The notes beneath the pieces are model-generated. The model worked only from the letters and a program-made list of their open reading frames with translations, was not told the origin of the DNA and searched no databases. 64,000 nucleotides of DNA from assembly GCA_018296165.2 (NCBI GenBank), contig JACKQL020000101.1, positions 1-64,000 of the forward strand, read 5' to 3'. How positions within the stretch are numbered: position 1 is the stretch's first letter; each line of letters starts with the position of its first letter. The DNA is from Termitomyces sp. T153. Taxonomy: Eukaryota; Basidiomycota; Agaricomycetes; Agaricales; Lyophyllaceae. The position numbers and the translations under genes were made by a program. Positions 10,901 through 22,770 of this stretch are shown one piece after another.

Positions 10901-12560
10901 TGCCCTTTTGTCATACCCACAAAGCAACATTGCCAACATTGATAATGTCAGTAAAGCTAGGTCCTCCCCTAGCTACTTGAGTTTGTCATTGCCAACCTGT
11001 TGCAGCAGTGTGCTGGTCCAGGTCCCTAGCAAAAAGGTCAGCAAACATTATTTAGCAAAAAAGAAGACTTACTTGTCATCAAACAACTTCCTCCTTGCTC
11101 TCCTCATCCTTCTCTACTTCCATAGCTCCCTCCTTGACCTCATACTCAACTTCCCCTCCACTAACTGCTGGCTCCACCTCAGCAATTGTTGCCAAGAGAG
11201 TCTTCTCCCTCATCTCCACATCCTCAATCTCCTCCTCTCCCTCCTTGCTAGTGACTGCCCTTGGTTGATGGATGCTGGACTTGCTGATGATTTACATGCT
11301 AAGGGCACATCATCACCATTGTTGCTCCCATTGTTGCTTCTCCTACTGCTAGCCTCATCCTCACTCTCCACCATCTCCTTACTCTTCTCTTGTTGCCTGC
11401 CTTTAGCAACCACACTCCCTCCATATGCCATCCCATCCTACAAAGTTAGCAGGTACAAGCTGGAGTGCTTGACCTGGATTGGTTCTCCCTTCTTTGCTAA
11501 CTCCTGCTGCCTCTCCATGAATGCCCAGGCCTGTCAAACAGAGGCCACTTTTGCTGTGATCTTCTTGGCAAATTTGCTCCTAGTGCTCCTTGACATCTTG
11601 CTGCTGTACAAGCACCCTTTCCTTGTACTGTTGCAGTGGTAGCAGGGCTGGGCCCCAGTTGGGTACCAGCAGTCCTCTGGGTTGATCTCTGCCCAGCAGT
11701 TGTCACACTGTAGAAAGATAGTTAGCAACTGTGTTAGCAATGACCACTAAGGACTTACTGCTCCCTGACATTCTTTGAAAGCCAGCCTCTCCTCAGGCAA
11801 CACTGTAGACTTTCCCTTTGCCTTCTCCAACACCACTCCTGTGCCCATTCCCATGTCTACCACTATTGAGGCCTTTTGCTAGCAAAGAAGAGTTGCCAAG
11901 CATTTGTTGGTAAACAAATCCTCAACTAGTTCCTCCATAGATGTTAGCAAAAATCACCTAGAAATAGCAACAGAATCATAACTTACCTCAATCTCCTCTT
12001 TTTCCTCCTCCTCTCTGGCCTTGTCCTTTCCTTTCCCCTTTGGGGTTGTTGCCACTCTTGGCAATGTTGCCAACCCCTTAGTGACACCACCAGCTGCACA
12101 CTTAGGAGTGGAGGGCCCTGCCACCCCAATGTCCCTACAATTTGCATTCCTCTCACTCCCACAGCCCTCACTACATTCAAACTCCATTGTCACCACCAAT
12201 TTGCATGGAGGGTGCTGAAAGTAAAATTGGTCATTTGGTGACAAGTCTTCAAAAAGCTGAAGTTACCTTAGCAGAGTTGCTAGCACTTACCATCATACCA
12301 GCCACCAGATCCTCCATTAAAAACTCCAACAAATCCAGAATGGAAGCCTAGTAAACTTGTTCCACCTTTCATCATGAAAGCTACACCTGTTTGCGCACCA
12401 ATTGTAGCCACTGGGAAGTATCACTAAAAAGAAGTCAAAGAAGAACTTACAAAATGTTTGTTGAACCCTCTTATCCACTCCTCCTCCTTGTACTTCTCAT
12501 ATAGTTGCTGCCATTCCTTGTTGACAACCACTAGCTCAGCCCACTCCATTCCACTACCAG
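10900..12560 (-). pseudogene. Spliced Cys-cluster gene on the opposite strand of element F
   Basis: Read leftwards, exons separated by fungal-type introns can be followed. The clearest intron is 11709-11759 (51 bp): GTAAGT donor, GCTAAC branch site, CTACAG acceptor. Its downstream exon opens directly with the cluster CDNC ... CYHC ... KGC (spacing Cx2Cx8Cx8Cx2Cx6C), and the upstream exon ends ECQGA. Another donor GTAAGT follows EEEEKEEIE near 11990, and one follows FNKHF near 12450. After the cluster come a Lys/Arg-rich segment, an acidic segment and a basic tail (RRERRRLRMWR near 11215). TGA and TAG break the frame at Arg- or Gln-like positions. The Cys cluster, its preceding Cys-Gln-Ala-like residues and its phase-0 intron match the genes in elements A and G. 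Function unknown; a DNA-binding role is inferred from the Cys spacing. Confidence 0.7.
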
Positions 12561-13745
12561 CTGTCTCAAACTAGTAAAGCCAAATATTAAAGATGGTGGT
12601 AACTACCAAGCAAGGATTTGTCACCAATAATGCATGCACAACAGACAGAAGTCAGTCAACCTGGTCAAGGAAGGCCTGGGCCATTGCATGCTTCTTGAGT
12701 TGGAAAGCAAGATCAGAGAACATAGCAATAAAATTGAGATGGCAGAAGAGATAAGACAATGGAAGGGAGTGTTGATGAAGTTCAGTGAAATTGCTAGTTG
12801 CTTTTATTCTTACCACTCTAGGTGCACAGACCATTCAAGCAATCATGAGACTTTGGGTTGACTGAGGACAGTCAAGATTTCAGCATAGGGGAGGATGATA
12901 AGACCCATTTGTTGCTGAGCCTCATTTTTGGCATTTCTCATTGGACAGTAGCTGATTAATTTGACATGACACAAGTCACAGCACTCAGCACATGAGGCCT
13001 AGCCCCAAGATCTGGAACAACATAGCCTTTGCATGGGACTTTTAGCAACCACAAACCTTATTGATCATGAGCCATATCACATGGAGTCTGGACTCTGGGT
13101 CTAGAACAACAAGGCCAAGACCTTTCTTAGCAAGAATTGCTAGCAACTTCCCTGGCAACAACACCATCTCTACAAAAATGGACATATTGATAGTCATGTG
13201 ATTTCTTACTGATCATTTTTCTTGTTGAGCTTACAAATATACTTGAACAGTGTCTACACTTCAGGTATTGACATTAGACATGACCTTTTCTTGCAATTTA
13301 TTATCTTTACACATCATATTGACTTTGCTTACTTTTTACTTGGTTGTCAACTTCAAGCTCAATTTTGTGTAGTACCAATTATGGGTGCCCTTTGCATCAT
13401 TACAACTTAGTGACACTAGCAACTATGGCTAGCAACTAGTTTGCATTTGTTCTCCCCAGTCTCTTTATTGTCATCCTCCTCTTTCCCTCTAACTTCCCTT
13501 TCACTGCTTAGTTCCTCTTCCCTTAGTGACCCTTTTGCCTTCAATCCTTTCCCTTTCTTTTGTTTAGCAACCTTTTATTACTGTTTAGCAACTTAGGCTA
13601 GCAATAGTGACTATTTTCACTTCTCATCCACTTCACACTGCATTTGCTCTTGTTCTCTGGGATAGTTACTAACTTGCCCTCTTTATTAACTTCCTACTGC
13701 CAGCTACCCTATCTAGTGACTAGTATTAGGTCCTCTTTTTAGGTT
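12561..13745. other. Right part of element F, no gene recognised
   Basis: A/T-rich and CpG-poor, with the densest set of TAGCAAC and TAGTGAC words (13043, 13141, 13417, 13430, 13565, 13585). It may contain the 3' LTR of F, but no terminal repeat could be paired. It ends where the gag-protease remnant of element E begins. Confidence 0.35.
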
Positions 13746-14290
13746 TCCTGCATGGCACTAGGTGGCATAAGAGCACATCAGCATCAGTTGTACCTTCAGA
13801 GTTTTTGGAGGGAGATGAGACATTGAAGGGGACTGGTCCAGAGTCAGTTGGGCTATCCCAGTTGAGGTGGAGGGTGAGACTGGGCTAGTTGATGCAGGGA
13901 TTGGTGGAGTGGAGCCATGAGAAACCTGGGACAACAGAGGCAGAGATGTATAGTTTGTTGACCAGTAATTGGAGGTCCTGGCATCATCTGTTGGCAAAGG
14001 CCATGGTTGTACCCATGAAGTGTGTGATGTCTCTGGCAGAGGTGGGATTGCTGTCAAAGAGCTTGAGGAGGATTGGAGTGGGGAGACATTGCAGGTGTTG
14101 GGGAGTGAGTGCTGCCAAGGATTTGTCAATGAAGTTGTTGGTAGTGCTGCTATTCATCAGGGTGGGGACAGAGTTGGCAAAGGGCAAAGAAGGGGAGAGT
14201 GGTGCAGAGGAGGAGGGTATGAGAGGAATGGGAGAGGAGGTGTGCTGGGAGGTTGTCTGGAGAGAGTACCATTGCATAGAGGAGTGCAGC
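13746..14290 (-). pseudogene. Retropepsin-like protease remnant of element E
   Basis: Retropepsins cleave the Gag-Pol polyprotein. The minus strand shows the region around the active site as TLVNSSTTDNFIDKSL, where element G has LVDSGATDNFID: the catalytic Asp-Ser-Gly has become Asn-Ser-Ser. A KLFDSNPTSARDITHF segment follows, then a Ser/Thr/Pro-rich linker. Coding similarity stops near 13746, before the second protease domain and RT seen in G, so this element is truncated by or against element F. Confidence 0.75.
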
Positions 14291-14299
14291 TAGGGCAGA

Positions 14300-16890
14300 G
14301 AAGATGTTGGTGTCTGATCTACAGTCAAGTGTGTCTTTGAGATCTAAACCACTAACTTGTTTTCTATAAACTAATAGTCACAGTCTTCTCCATTGATAGT
14401 CTAGTCCATACAGTGCATCCCATTCTCTGGTGTTTAGGGCAACTACCAATGAAATGTCTCTGCTCACCACAGAGAATGCATGTGCCCTCCTTCTATTGCT
14501 TCTCTTGAGTCTTCTCCAGTACATCAATCCAGGGCCTGTTCTGAATCTTATTTGCACATAGGGCCTCTTGATTGTTGGCAGAGTCTGGAGTGTCATTGAG
14601 GTCCTGGGAGTCATTGGAGTTGGTGTCCAGGGGCTCCAGAGCTTTGTAGAGATTGGCAGCATTGAGTTGAGCAGATGGGCAGGGTCCTGGGAGTCAATTT
14701 AGCACTGGGAAGTCCTTGGCCTGGAGGGAAACAGAGCACATGGTTGGTGGAGTTGGTGAGGACCAAGGGTCAATTGCTGTTGGTTGCTCTAGCCTGCCAG
14801 TTGGTGTTGCTGGATGTGTTCCAGGTGGTCTGCAGTGCTGTGTTTTCACTCTGATCTTTCTAGTAGTGTTGATTGACCTGTATAATGAGCACCTTATACC
14901 TGTCATACATAGTTTGCTTGGGGGCAAGGACGAGGATGTCCTTGATGCATTGGGGAAGGGCACAGCAGAGGGCAAACTGGAGGGCATTGTAATTCCATCC
15001 TGTCTTGTAGGCCTTTTGTTCAGACTATACAATGAAAGACATAAACACTTGTTGTCACACATCCAGAGGTTGAATAGGTTCTCCTCTGCCTCTGCTACAG
15101 TATCAAATATGCCAAACTTACTGGAGAACTCCTGGATAAAAGTGAGCCAATTGGAGAGTATAAAGTTGTTGGGGTCAAACTGGAGTAGCACAATATAGTA
15201 GTTAAAGGTGATGCCCTGTAAATACAACATGGCAAAGGCCACTTGTGAGCTCTCAAGCTGGAAAGTGATTGGCTTAGCTTGGAACATTGTGAGGCATTGC
15301 ATTAGAAAAATTCTCCATTTTCAGGGGTCATGACCAGTGAAGGATTCTGGTTTCTAAATATTGAGCTTACCTTCTCAAGCCAGTGTATTGCAAGTGTTGT
15401 CCTGAGTGTTTTGAGTTCAAGGCAGGGGTCTGGCATTGTAGTAGTAGTAGTAATTGTTTCCATTGCCATGCTGAGGAGGGAAGTTGTCCATGGCTGGGCC
15501 CCATCTGCTTGAAGGTCCACCATTGAGAGGTCCACCACCTGGGAGTTGGCTAGCATTGCCTGGAGGAAGGCTCAGGGCCCAGCAAGGGAGAGGGGCTCCT
15601 CTAGAAGTGGGTGGTCCAAAGTAATTGTTGTTGGCAGGGGAATTGGGCAGTGGAACTAATAGGAGATAAGAAGGGTTATTGGGGAAGGGAGGTCAAGGTG
15701 CTCCAAGGCCCATGGATTAACACAGGAGAGTTGGGGTGTTTTGACAGAGCTGGGGAGCATTGCCACAGGAGGCATGGAGGTCAAAATGGGGGGGTCTGTC
15801 TTGAAGAGGGCCATTGCATAGAGCAGATTTGTTGCCGGGGTTGCCAAGCTTGTCAATGTAAGAGAGAGTTCAATTGTCATTGTCAATGTGTGGAGGTGGC
15901 CTCTGAGTATGGGGTCTGGGAGCAGCAGGTTCGTCCTAGGTATGGAAGGCACTGGGAACAGAGTTTGCCCAGGAACAAGCAAAGAGGGCCAGGGTATGAG
16001 CAGCAGGTTGGTCAAAGAGTCCTTCTATGAGGTTGAGGTTTCTCAGGATGTTGGATGCAGTGTTGAGCTCTTCTTACTGATGGGGAATGGAGGGCAGAAC
16101 TTCACTTTGTGCTCTAGTAGGTTCCTCTTGTTGTATGTGGAAGGAGTGGGCAGGGTCTAATGAGTCTTCAAACTGATGGGGGTTCAGGCTGGTGTGAATT
16201 TCTTCAACCAGGATGTGGAGCTTGTTCTGGAGATTGGCATCAATTTCCAAGGTGCCTTGCATAGTCTTGGGGAGGTTTTCTTGCAGATAGTGTTCATAAA
16301 AGTCAAAGAGGCAATCTGCCCATACCTCTAGAGTTGCTGGAGTGTCAGGGTAACCTAAGCTGATGAGGAGGGCATGAGTGCATCTTGCAAACTCTGTAGG
16401 GGAGAGGCAAAGGGAGCAGAGGACTTTGTCGCACTGCTGTACATAGGCTTCAACTTGTTGCTATCTGGGAGAAGGAGGGATTTGAGCAAGAAATGGTAGT
16501 TGAGAGGGGAGGATAATTATCTGGTTGCTCTGGAGAAGTTGGGACCACAGTGGGGATGGAGTATGCATAGTAGTGAGTGAGTGGGAGGTAGGCAGAGTTG
16601 GAGAGTGCTGATAGTGCTCCAAGAAATTCTCTGGAGTACATGTGGGGGTAGTTACCATTAGCAGAGAATGTTGGGGGGTGGTGCTAGCCCAGGAGTATTC
16701 CCTGGCTGATAGAGGGAGCATAGAAAGCCTTGTTTGACTCTGGGGCCCAGTGATAAAGAATGTAGTGATTTATGGGTTGGCCTGAATAGAACAGAGCATA
16801 CTTATTTTCAGGGACTGGCCAACCATAAATGTCAGTTAAATAGCTGGCAGGGTTGTATGTGGAGTTACATGCAAACATCAAAAATAGAAT
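14300..16890 (-). pseudogene. gag of decayed element E
   Basis: Gag packages retroelement RNA. The minus strand follows the gag of G: an N-terminal Pro/Ser/Tyr-rich part (16680-16890), an acidic EEIHTSLNPHQFEDSLDPA segment, a Gly/Pro/Asn-rich part with a Tyr run near 15440, then the capsid-like core (LTMFQAKPITFQLESSQVAF, YLQGITFNYYIVLLQFDPNN, LTFIQEFSSKFG near 15100-15300). A CCHC zinc knuckle of spacing Cx2Cx4Hx4C, starting CILCGEQRHF, lies near 14440-14490. Several frameshifts and TGA/TAG codons break it. It is older than G by its CpG loss. Confidence 0.8.
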
Positions 16891-16897
16891 AAGGTGG

Positions 16898-16909
16898 AGT
16901 CTTGATATT
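16898..16909 (-). promoter_or_regulatory. Self-primer binding site of element E
   Basis: On the minus strand AATATCAAGACT follows the 5' LTR, one base after its last nucleotide. It is the reverse complement of the conserved AGTCTTGATATT start motif of the family. Confidence 0.75.
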
Positions 16910-16910
16910 A

Positions 16911-17958
16911 TGTCAGGTTCCACTGACCATGAGGGCTCAGCTACACTGGGTGAGTCCTTACTAGGCAGATGCACTGTCCTGTGCTTATAACCTAGCATAC
17001 TGGGGTTGGTGCAGACTTCAGGTACTTGCAAGAGGAAGCTTGGGGAAGTGGTCCAAGCAAGTCCAGAGTGGTCTGGAGAAGTCTAAGACCAAGTATATTA
17101 AACATTGGGCTTAGACAGGCATCAGGTACAAGTCCATAAGCAAGTGTATAGGCTGTAGAGTAAGTGGAGGCTTTGCAAGTGATGGGAGCAGAGCTGGCCT
17201 TTGATGGGGGATTAACCAAGGGGTGATGGGTTTCAGGGCCAAGCATAGGGTGAGGTCTGGAGTTGTTGTAAAAATGTTTGATGGGTCATAGCATGTGCAT
17301 GGAGTTTGTAATGATGTCAGAGATGAAAGGAACTTAGTAATGATAACAAAATAGAGATAGAACAGACAAGACAAAGGTGAGACAAAACAAAACTGAGAAA
17401 GAAGATAGATTCAAGACTAAGAATAGAAATTGAGATGAGACCAAGAAATATAACAGAAAGAAAATACAAAACACAGGAAATGAAGTAAAGTAATATCAAG
17501 CTTAAGATAACAGATGCTACTCTATGTCTTATATACTTACTACTGGACCTTCTCCAGAGGTTGAGGGCATGACAGTGGGGCTCATCAGAGCTGCATGGGG
17601 TTGACAGGTGTCAGCTCTGATCAGAGGGTGGGCTGTGGTGATACTCTGATAGGAATCTGGTCCATTCTATAGTTGTCAGAGAACTCTGGAGTGGTTGTGT
17701 GAGTCACAGGAGTGGTTAAGTGACATATGCCTGTGCCAGGGGAAGTGTTGGAGAGGCTTGGGGGTTTTATAGGCAAGAGGGAGAGCTGAGGAGGCCTATA
17801 GAGAATGTGCTGGAGTTTGCTAAGGAAGCATTGGGGTTAGCTGGAACAGATGCCATGGGTCAACAAAGGCTGGAGTGATTTGGAGAAAGTGTTGGGGAAG
17901 GCTTCAGTAAGGCAGGGTATCCTGGGAGGAGGTCCAGATGTGTGGGAGTGGGTCGTGA
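16911..17958 (-). mobile_element. 5' LTR of element E
   Basis: Begins TGTCAGGTTCCACTGACC on the plus strand and can be followed to GTGGGAGTGGGTCGTGA at 17958; the last bases of the LTR (CA) appear lost. Reverse TATA (17529-17535) and a damaged start motif (17492-17503) are 32 bp apart. It adjoins the DDE transposase gene, and no target duplication is recognisable. Confidence 0.85.
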
Positions 17959-17960
17959 AA

Positions 17961-19265
17961 ATGATGACACTGAGAATTATGAGGCTAATGACAAAGATGA
18001 AGGAGAACTTGAAAGTGACAGTACCAAGTCCAATGTAATCAAGTCTATTCCAGTTGTCAAAGGTACTCCATCACAATTCAGATTGCCAGTTGCTCCTCCA
18101 CCAAAGTGTCATCATCTTGAGGTCCCAATCCATGAACAACACCAGCATTAGCAAGTTGAAAAATGCAGAGGTCTGGAGAAGGCCCTTGGTGATCTTGAGA
18201 AATATATCAAGTCAAAAAAGATAAACTTTGAGGGTGGTCCAAAGGGGCTTCAGTTATATTGTGCCCTCACAATGCAGAGCTTCTTGTGCATGGTGATCAA
18301 AAATGGCCAATTATCTGTGAACACATCTCAAAAAGCTGCTGAGAGCCATGGTTTTGCTGTGAAATGGAGTGGGAGGATGCTGCACAAGTGGACAAATGAA
18401 TGGATCAAGAATTGTACTCTTCCCCAGTCACACAGAGGATGTCACACAAAGATTGACTCTGTATTGGATGACCCTGTAATCTGCACTGAGATGCAAGCTT
18501 ATATTTGATTGAACAAATGGTCCATGAGTCTGTCAAAATTGCAGGAGTTCACAGCTGGAACACCTGTCCCTCATGCTGCAGACAAGTATCTTCATCACAA
18601 TGTGAAGGAGGAGATGCCAGGTGGCTTGAAGAAGTATATGGAACTTGAACTCTTCCCATGCATCCAGATGAAAGTCAAAAAGGGTGTTTCCATCAGGACT
18701 GCCCAATGATGGCTTTACAAAGAAGGATTCCAATATATTGGATACAAGAAGGGACTTTGATGGACATGACCAACCTGATGTTCTGGAGTACTGAAACAAA
18801 GTCTTCTTGCCTCAAATGAAGGATTACTTCCCCTGTTTGATTTGTTACACTGTGGGGGATGTAGATACTCCCATCATACCTCAAAACTTTGTTGAATGTC
18901 TACTAGTTCTTGTGGCTCAAGATGAGATGACTGTGCAAGCACATGACACAGTCTCTAAAAGCTGGATTCTTGACAATCAACACAAACTGAGAAAGAAAGG
19001 AGTGGGTTGTGGTCTCCATCGAAGTGATGTAATTTGTTCAACAGTTGGTTGATTTACCAAAGCAAGTCAGACTTTGGAGTATGGGAAGAATTATGATGGA
19101 TTTTGGACAGGTGACATGTTCTGTATGCAGGTAAGAAATGGAATTTTTTGTTCTCAAACATACTCATAAACAATTATTTAATTGAAAGAAAAAATCATTC
19201 TGGCATTTGAAAGGGCCCATGGACCAGGTTATCAAGCACTAGTCATGGTTGACAATTCTCAAGGC
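17961..19265 (+). pseudogene. DDE transposase-like gene, 5' part
   Basis: The reading frame resembles a DDE endonuclease of IS630/Tc1 type common in mushroom genomes. An acidic N-terminal part (EDEGELESDS-like) is followed by a Gln/His-rich segment, then ALTMQSFLCMVIKNG, a helix-turn-helix-like part ending HKWTNEWI, and the catalytic half. The first Asp is in LVAQDEMTVQAHD (near 18920) and the second in VMVDNSQGHS, where the gene is cut by element G. A donor-like GTAAGA follows FCMQ at about 19131, and coding resumes with LKEKIILAFERAHGPG, so an intron of about 50 bp is likely with a damaged acceptor. TGA/TAG codons interrupt the frame. The 3' part is at 44506. Confidence 0.75.
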
Positions 19266-19270
19266 CATTC

Positions 19271-20209
19271 TGTCAGGTTCCGCTGACAACGGGGGCTCAG
19301 CTACACTGGCAAGTCCTTACTAGGCAGACGTGATGTCCTGCGCTTATAACCAAGCATCCAGTATTGGCGCAGAGGGACTTGCGAGGGGGAGCTAGGGGGT
19401 GGTCCGAGCAAGTCTGGAGTGGCTCAGGGGCATCTAAGACCAAGTATACTAGTCGTCAAACCCAGATGGGTGCCAGGACAAGTTCATGGGCATGCAAATA
19501 GAATGCAGGGCAAGCGGAGGCTTCATGGTTGATGGGGGTGGAGCCAGAGTTTGACAGGAGATCACCAAGACATGAGGGGTTTCTGGGCCAAGGGAAAGCG
19601 AGGTCCAGGGTTGTCGTAGGAATGTTTGGGTCATAGTGCATGCACGGAGTTTGTACTGTCATTGGAGATGAAAGGAACTTAGGAAGACAAAGGAACTATA
19701 CACAGTCAAGACAAGGTGAGACAAGACAGTGAACAGTGATAGATTTGAAACTAGGAATAGAGACAGTGATGAGACAAAAGACAAGACATAGGAAACTGGT
19801 AAATGCAATATCAAGACTAAAGTACTAGGGGTTACTCTACGACTTATATACCTACTACTGGGCAGCTCTGGAGGGCAGAGGATATAGCGGTGGGCTTGAC
19901 AGAACTGCGCAGAGTCAACAGTTGCTGGGTGTGATCTTGGAGCGGGCTGCGGTGACATTCTGATGGGATCAGTTGGAAAGCGGATTGCTCCAGGGTCAGG
20001 GAAGGCCTCGGGAGTCCAGGGGAATTCAGGGGATGCATCAACTGCTGTGGAGAAGGCATCGGAGTTGATCAAGGAGCCATCAGGGTTTGCCAAGGAAGTG
20101 TCGGAGAGTTGCCCAAAGTGGGCACGGAGGGTGGGCAAGGGTTGGGGAGTTTGGCGGAGCATTGGGGGGGCTGGGGGTGGTGTTGGGGTCTAGGGAGCAG
20201 GTCATGACA
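19271..20209 (-). repeat. 3' LTR of element G
   Basis: 939 bp, TGTCAGG...CATGACA on the plus strand. On the minus strand a TATA box (19844-19850) and start motif (19807-19818) are 32 bp apart. A polypurine tract (reverse at 20213-20221) borders it. Confidence 0.95.
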
Positions 20210-20491
20210 TCACCCCCCCTTCAGCATCAAGACCCTCGAGACGCGGGGTACAGCTTGGGGATTGGTGGGGCATGGGAATCAAAGTTGAGCAATATTGATC
20301 AGACCGCAGTAGCGGCAGTGGCATGGGGAACAAAGTTGAAGCATGGCCGCCGCTCAGGGAGTTCTTTCCTAGTCATTGAAAAGGATCAGATGTACTCTGG
20401 GGTTCCCAAACTTTTCCAATGTTGTCTTCCGCATATTCTCCAGCAGCGTCCCCCTCTCCATTGGCACATACCTTGACTTCTTCCTCAGAGG

Positions 20492-21666
20492 TGTCAGGTT
20501 CCGCTGACCCCGGGGGCTCAGCTGCACTGGGCAAGTCCTTACTAGGCAGGCATGATCCCCTTGCACTGGCAACTGGACACTCGAAAGCGTTCTGGACACT
20601 GATTGCTTGTGCAGATAGTCAGTGGGATGTGATCCGAACAGGTCTGGGGAGGTCCGGAGAAGTCGGATTGCAAGGAAATGGGATGGGCTTGGTGGAGTTC
20701 AGGCAGAAGACCGTATGGGAGATTCGCGGATGTGAAGGGGTAGGAGGCTACGTGATCAATGGGAGCGGGGCCGGGGTTTGATGGAAGATCAATTGGGGTT
20801 GATGGAGTCCGGGACTGAGCAAAGAGCGAGGTTCGGATCTGATGAAAGAGTGTTGGGGTTTGTAATCATAATTGCGGAGTTTGTGAGGTCATTAAGGTTG
20901 AGGAAGACTTGGGTGCAATGGCCGGACGGAGTCACCAAGACAGCGTCGGACGAAATGAAATGGAGTCGAGATGGAACAAGAATAGGTTCGTGCAGAGATA
21001 TGAAACGATAACAAGAATGATAACAAAATGGAGACAAGACAAGACCAGGAGACTGGGATAAGACTGGGAGACTGAGATAAGACTGGGAGACTGAGAGTAA
21101 GGAAAACAAGACATGGAACACAGAACACAAGAAAGAAAACAATCAGACCATAGGTAACATTAACAATAGGTAGGTAGGTAATATCAAGACTAGAGTACAA
21201 AGAGCTACTTGACGTCTTATATACTGACTACTGGAGAACTTCGGAGTATGTCAGCTGTGGCGGCAGGGCTTGGCAGAGCTCGACGGAGTTGGCAGGTGTC
21301 GGTTGCAATCAAGGGTTGGGCCGCATTGATATGTTGATGGGATCATTTGGGAACGCGGGTCACCCCGAGGTTGTCGTGATACTCTGGAATGGGCCAGAGG
21401 AGCCAGGGTGTTGAGTTGATGATGGGTGGCGAAGATCAGGAACAGTGGGGGTGGTTCTTGGGGTTTGGGAGATCCAGGGTAAGTGTCAGTGGCTGCAGGG
21501 AAGGCGCCAAAGTTGGCCAGGGGGCCGTTGGAGTTAGCCAAGGTTGCGTTGGGGCTAACCAAAATAGGTGCGGGGCATGGGCAGAAGTTCGGCGGAGCGT
21601 CGGGGGTTTTGGGGAATTGGGAGGTTGCTGGATGATGTGCAGGGGTCCAGGGGACGGGTCGTGACA
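20492..21666 (-). repeat. 3' LTR of element D
   Basis: 1175 bp, TGTCAGGTTCCGCTGACC...GGTCGTGACA. It carries the reverse TATA and the start motif AATATCAAGACT near 21182. A polypurine tract (reverse, 21670-21678) follows. Confidence 0.95.
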
Positions 21667-22146
21667 TCACCCCCCCTTCAGCGTTGAGACCCTTTGAGAC
21701 ACGGGGTGCAGGACAGGGATCAGTGGGGCGTGGGAGTCGAAGCCAAGCAATATTGATCAGTCCACAGCAAGTGATAGCGGCGTGGGAGACAAAGTTGAAG
21801 CACAGCCACTGCTTCGTCAGGGTTCTCTTCAATCAATTAAAAGCCTTGGATGTACCCCGGGATTTCCCAAATTTCGTCATGTCTTCCCCCTGCATTCCAG
21901 TAGTCTCCCCCGCTCTGTTGCCTTCTGATTTGGATGAGGTAGTGGTGTATGACAGTGGGGGGGGAGGAGTTTGAGCATTGGCGCTGCGCTAGTGCCAGGG
22001 ACTGGAGTCATAAGTGGTGTCGACTTATCTTCTTGGGATGACTGATGGAGTTTTTGTAGAGTTGTCCATGGTGGTGGTGGTGGATTTCCCAGGGGTCCCG
22101 AAGCGGACCAAGTTTCATCCCACATTGCCAAAGGAGGGGAGCATGG

Positions 22147-22599
22147 TGTCACGACCCGTCCCCTGGACCCCTGCACATCATCCAGCAACCTCCCAATTCC
22201 CCAAAACCCCCGACGCTCCACCGAACTTCTGCCCATGCCCCGCACCTATTTTGGTTAGCCCCAACGCAACCTTGGCTAACTCCGACGCCTCCCTGGCTAA
22301 CTCCAACGGCCCCCTGGCCATCTTCAACACCTTCCCCACAGCCACTGACACTTACCCTGGATCTCCTGAACCCCAAGAACCACCCCCGCTGTTCCCAATC
22401 TTCGCCACCCATCATCAACTCAACACCCTGGTTCCTCCAACCCATTCCAGAGTATCACGACAACCTTGGGGCGACCTGCGTTCCCAAATGATCCTATCAA
22501 CATATCAGCGCAGCCTGACCCTTGATCGCAACTGACACCCGCCCACTCCATTGAGCTCTGCCAAGCCCCGCCGCCACAGCCGATGTACTCTGAAGTTCT
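22147..22599 (+). repeat. Truncated leading LTR of element C
   Basis: Matches the first part of the LTR at 22771 up to GAAGTTC, then jumps to the 3' internal region (ATTGATTGAAGAG). It stops just before the TATA box, so it cannot start transcription. Confidence 0.9.
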
Positions 22600-22770
22600 A
22601 TTGATTGAAGAGAACCCTGACAAAGCGGCGGCTGCACTTCGACTTTGTCTCCCACACCGCTATCACTTGCTGTGGACTGATCAATATTGCTTGGCTTCGA
22701 CTCCCATGCCCCACTGATCCCTGTCCTGCTCCCCGTGTCTCAAAGGGTCTCAACGCTGAAGGGGGAGTGA

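Noticed and set aside
12130..12244. Cys residues in CSEGCGSERNANC as a second zinc cluster in the F gene
   Set aside because: Spacing does not match the other cluster and no copy in A or G supports it.
5868..17958. LTR pieces at 5868 and 8406 as the 3' LTR of element E
   Set aside because: Orientation fits, but no polypurine tract borders 8406, no target duplication matches, and 1.5 kb of foreign sequence lies in between; left as a possibility only.
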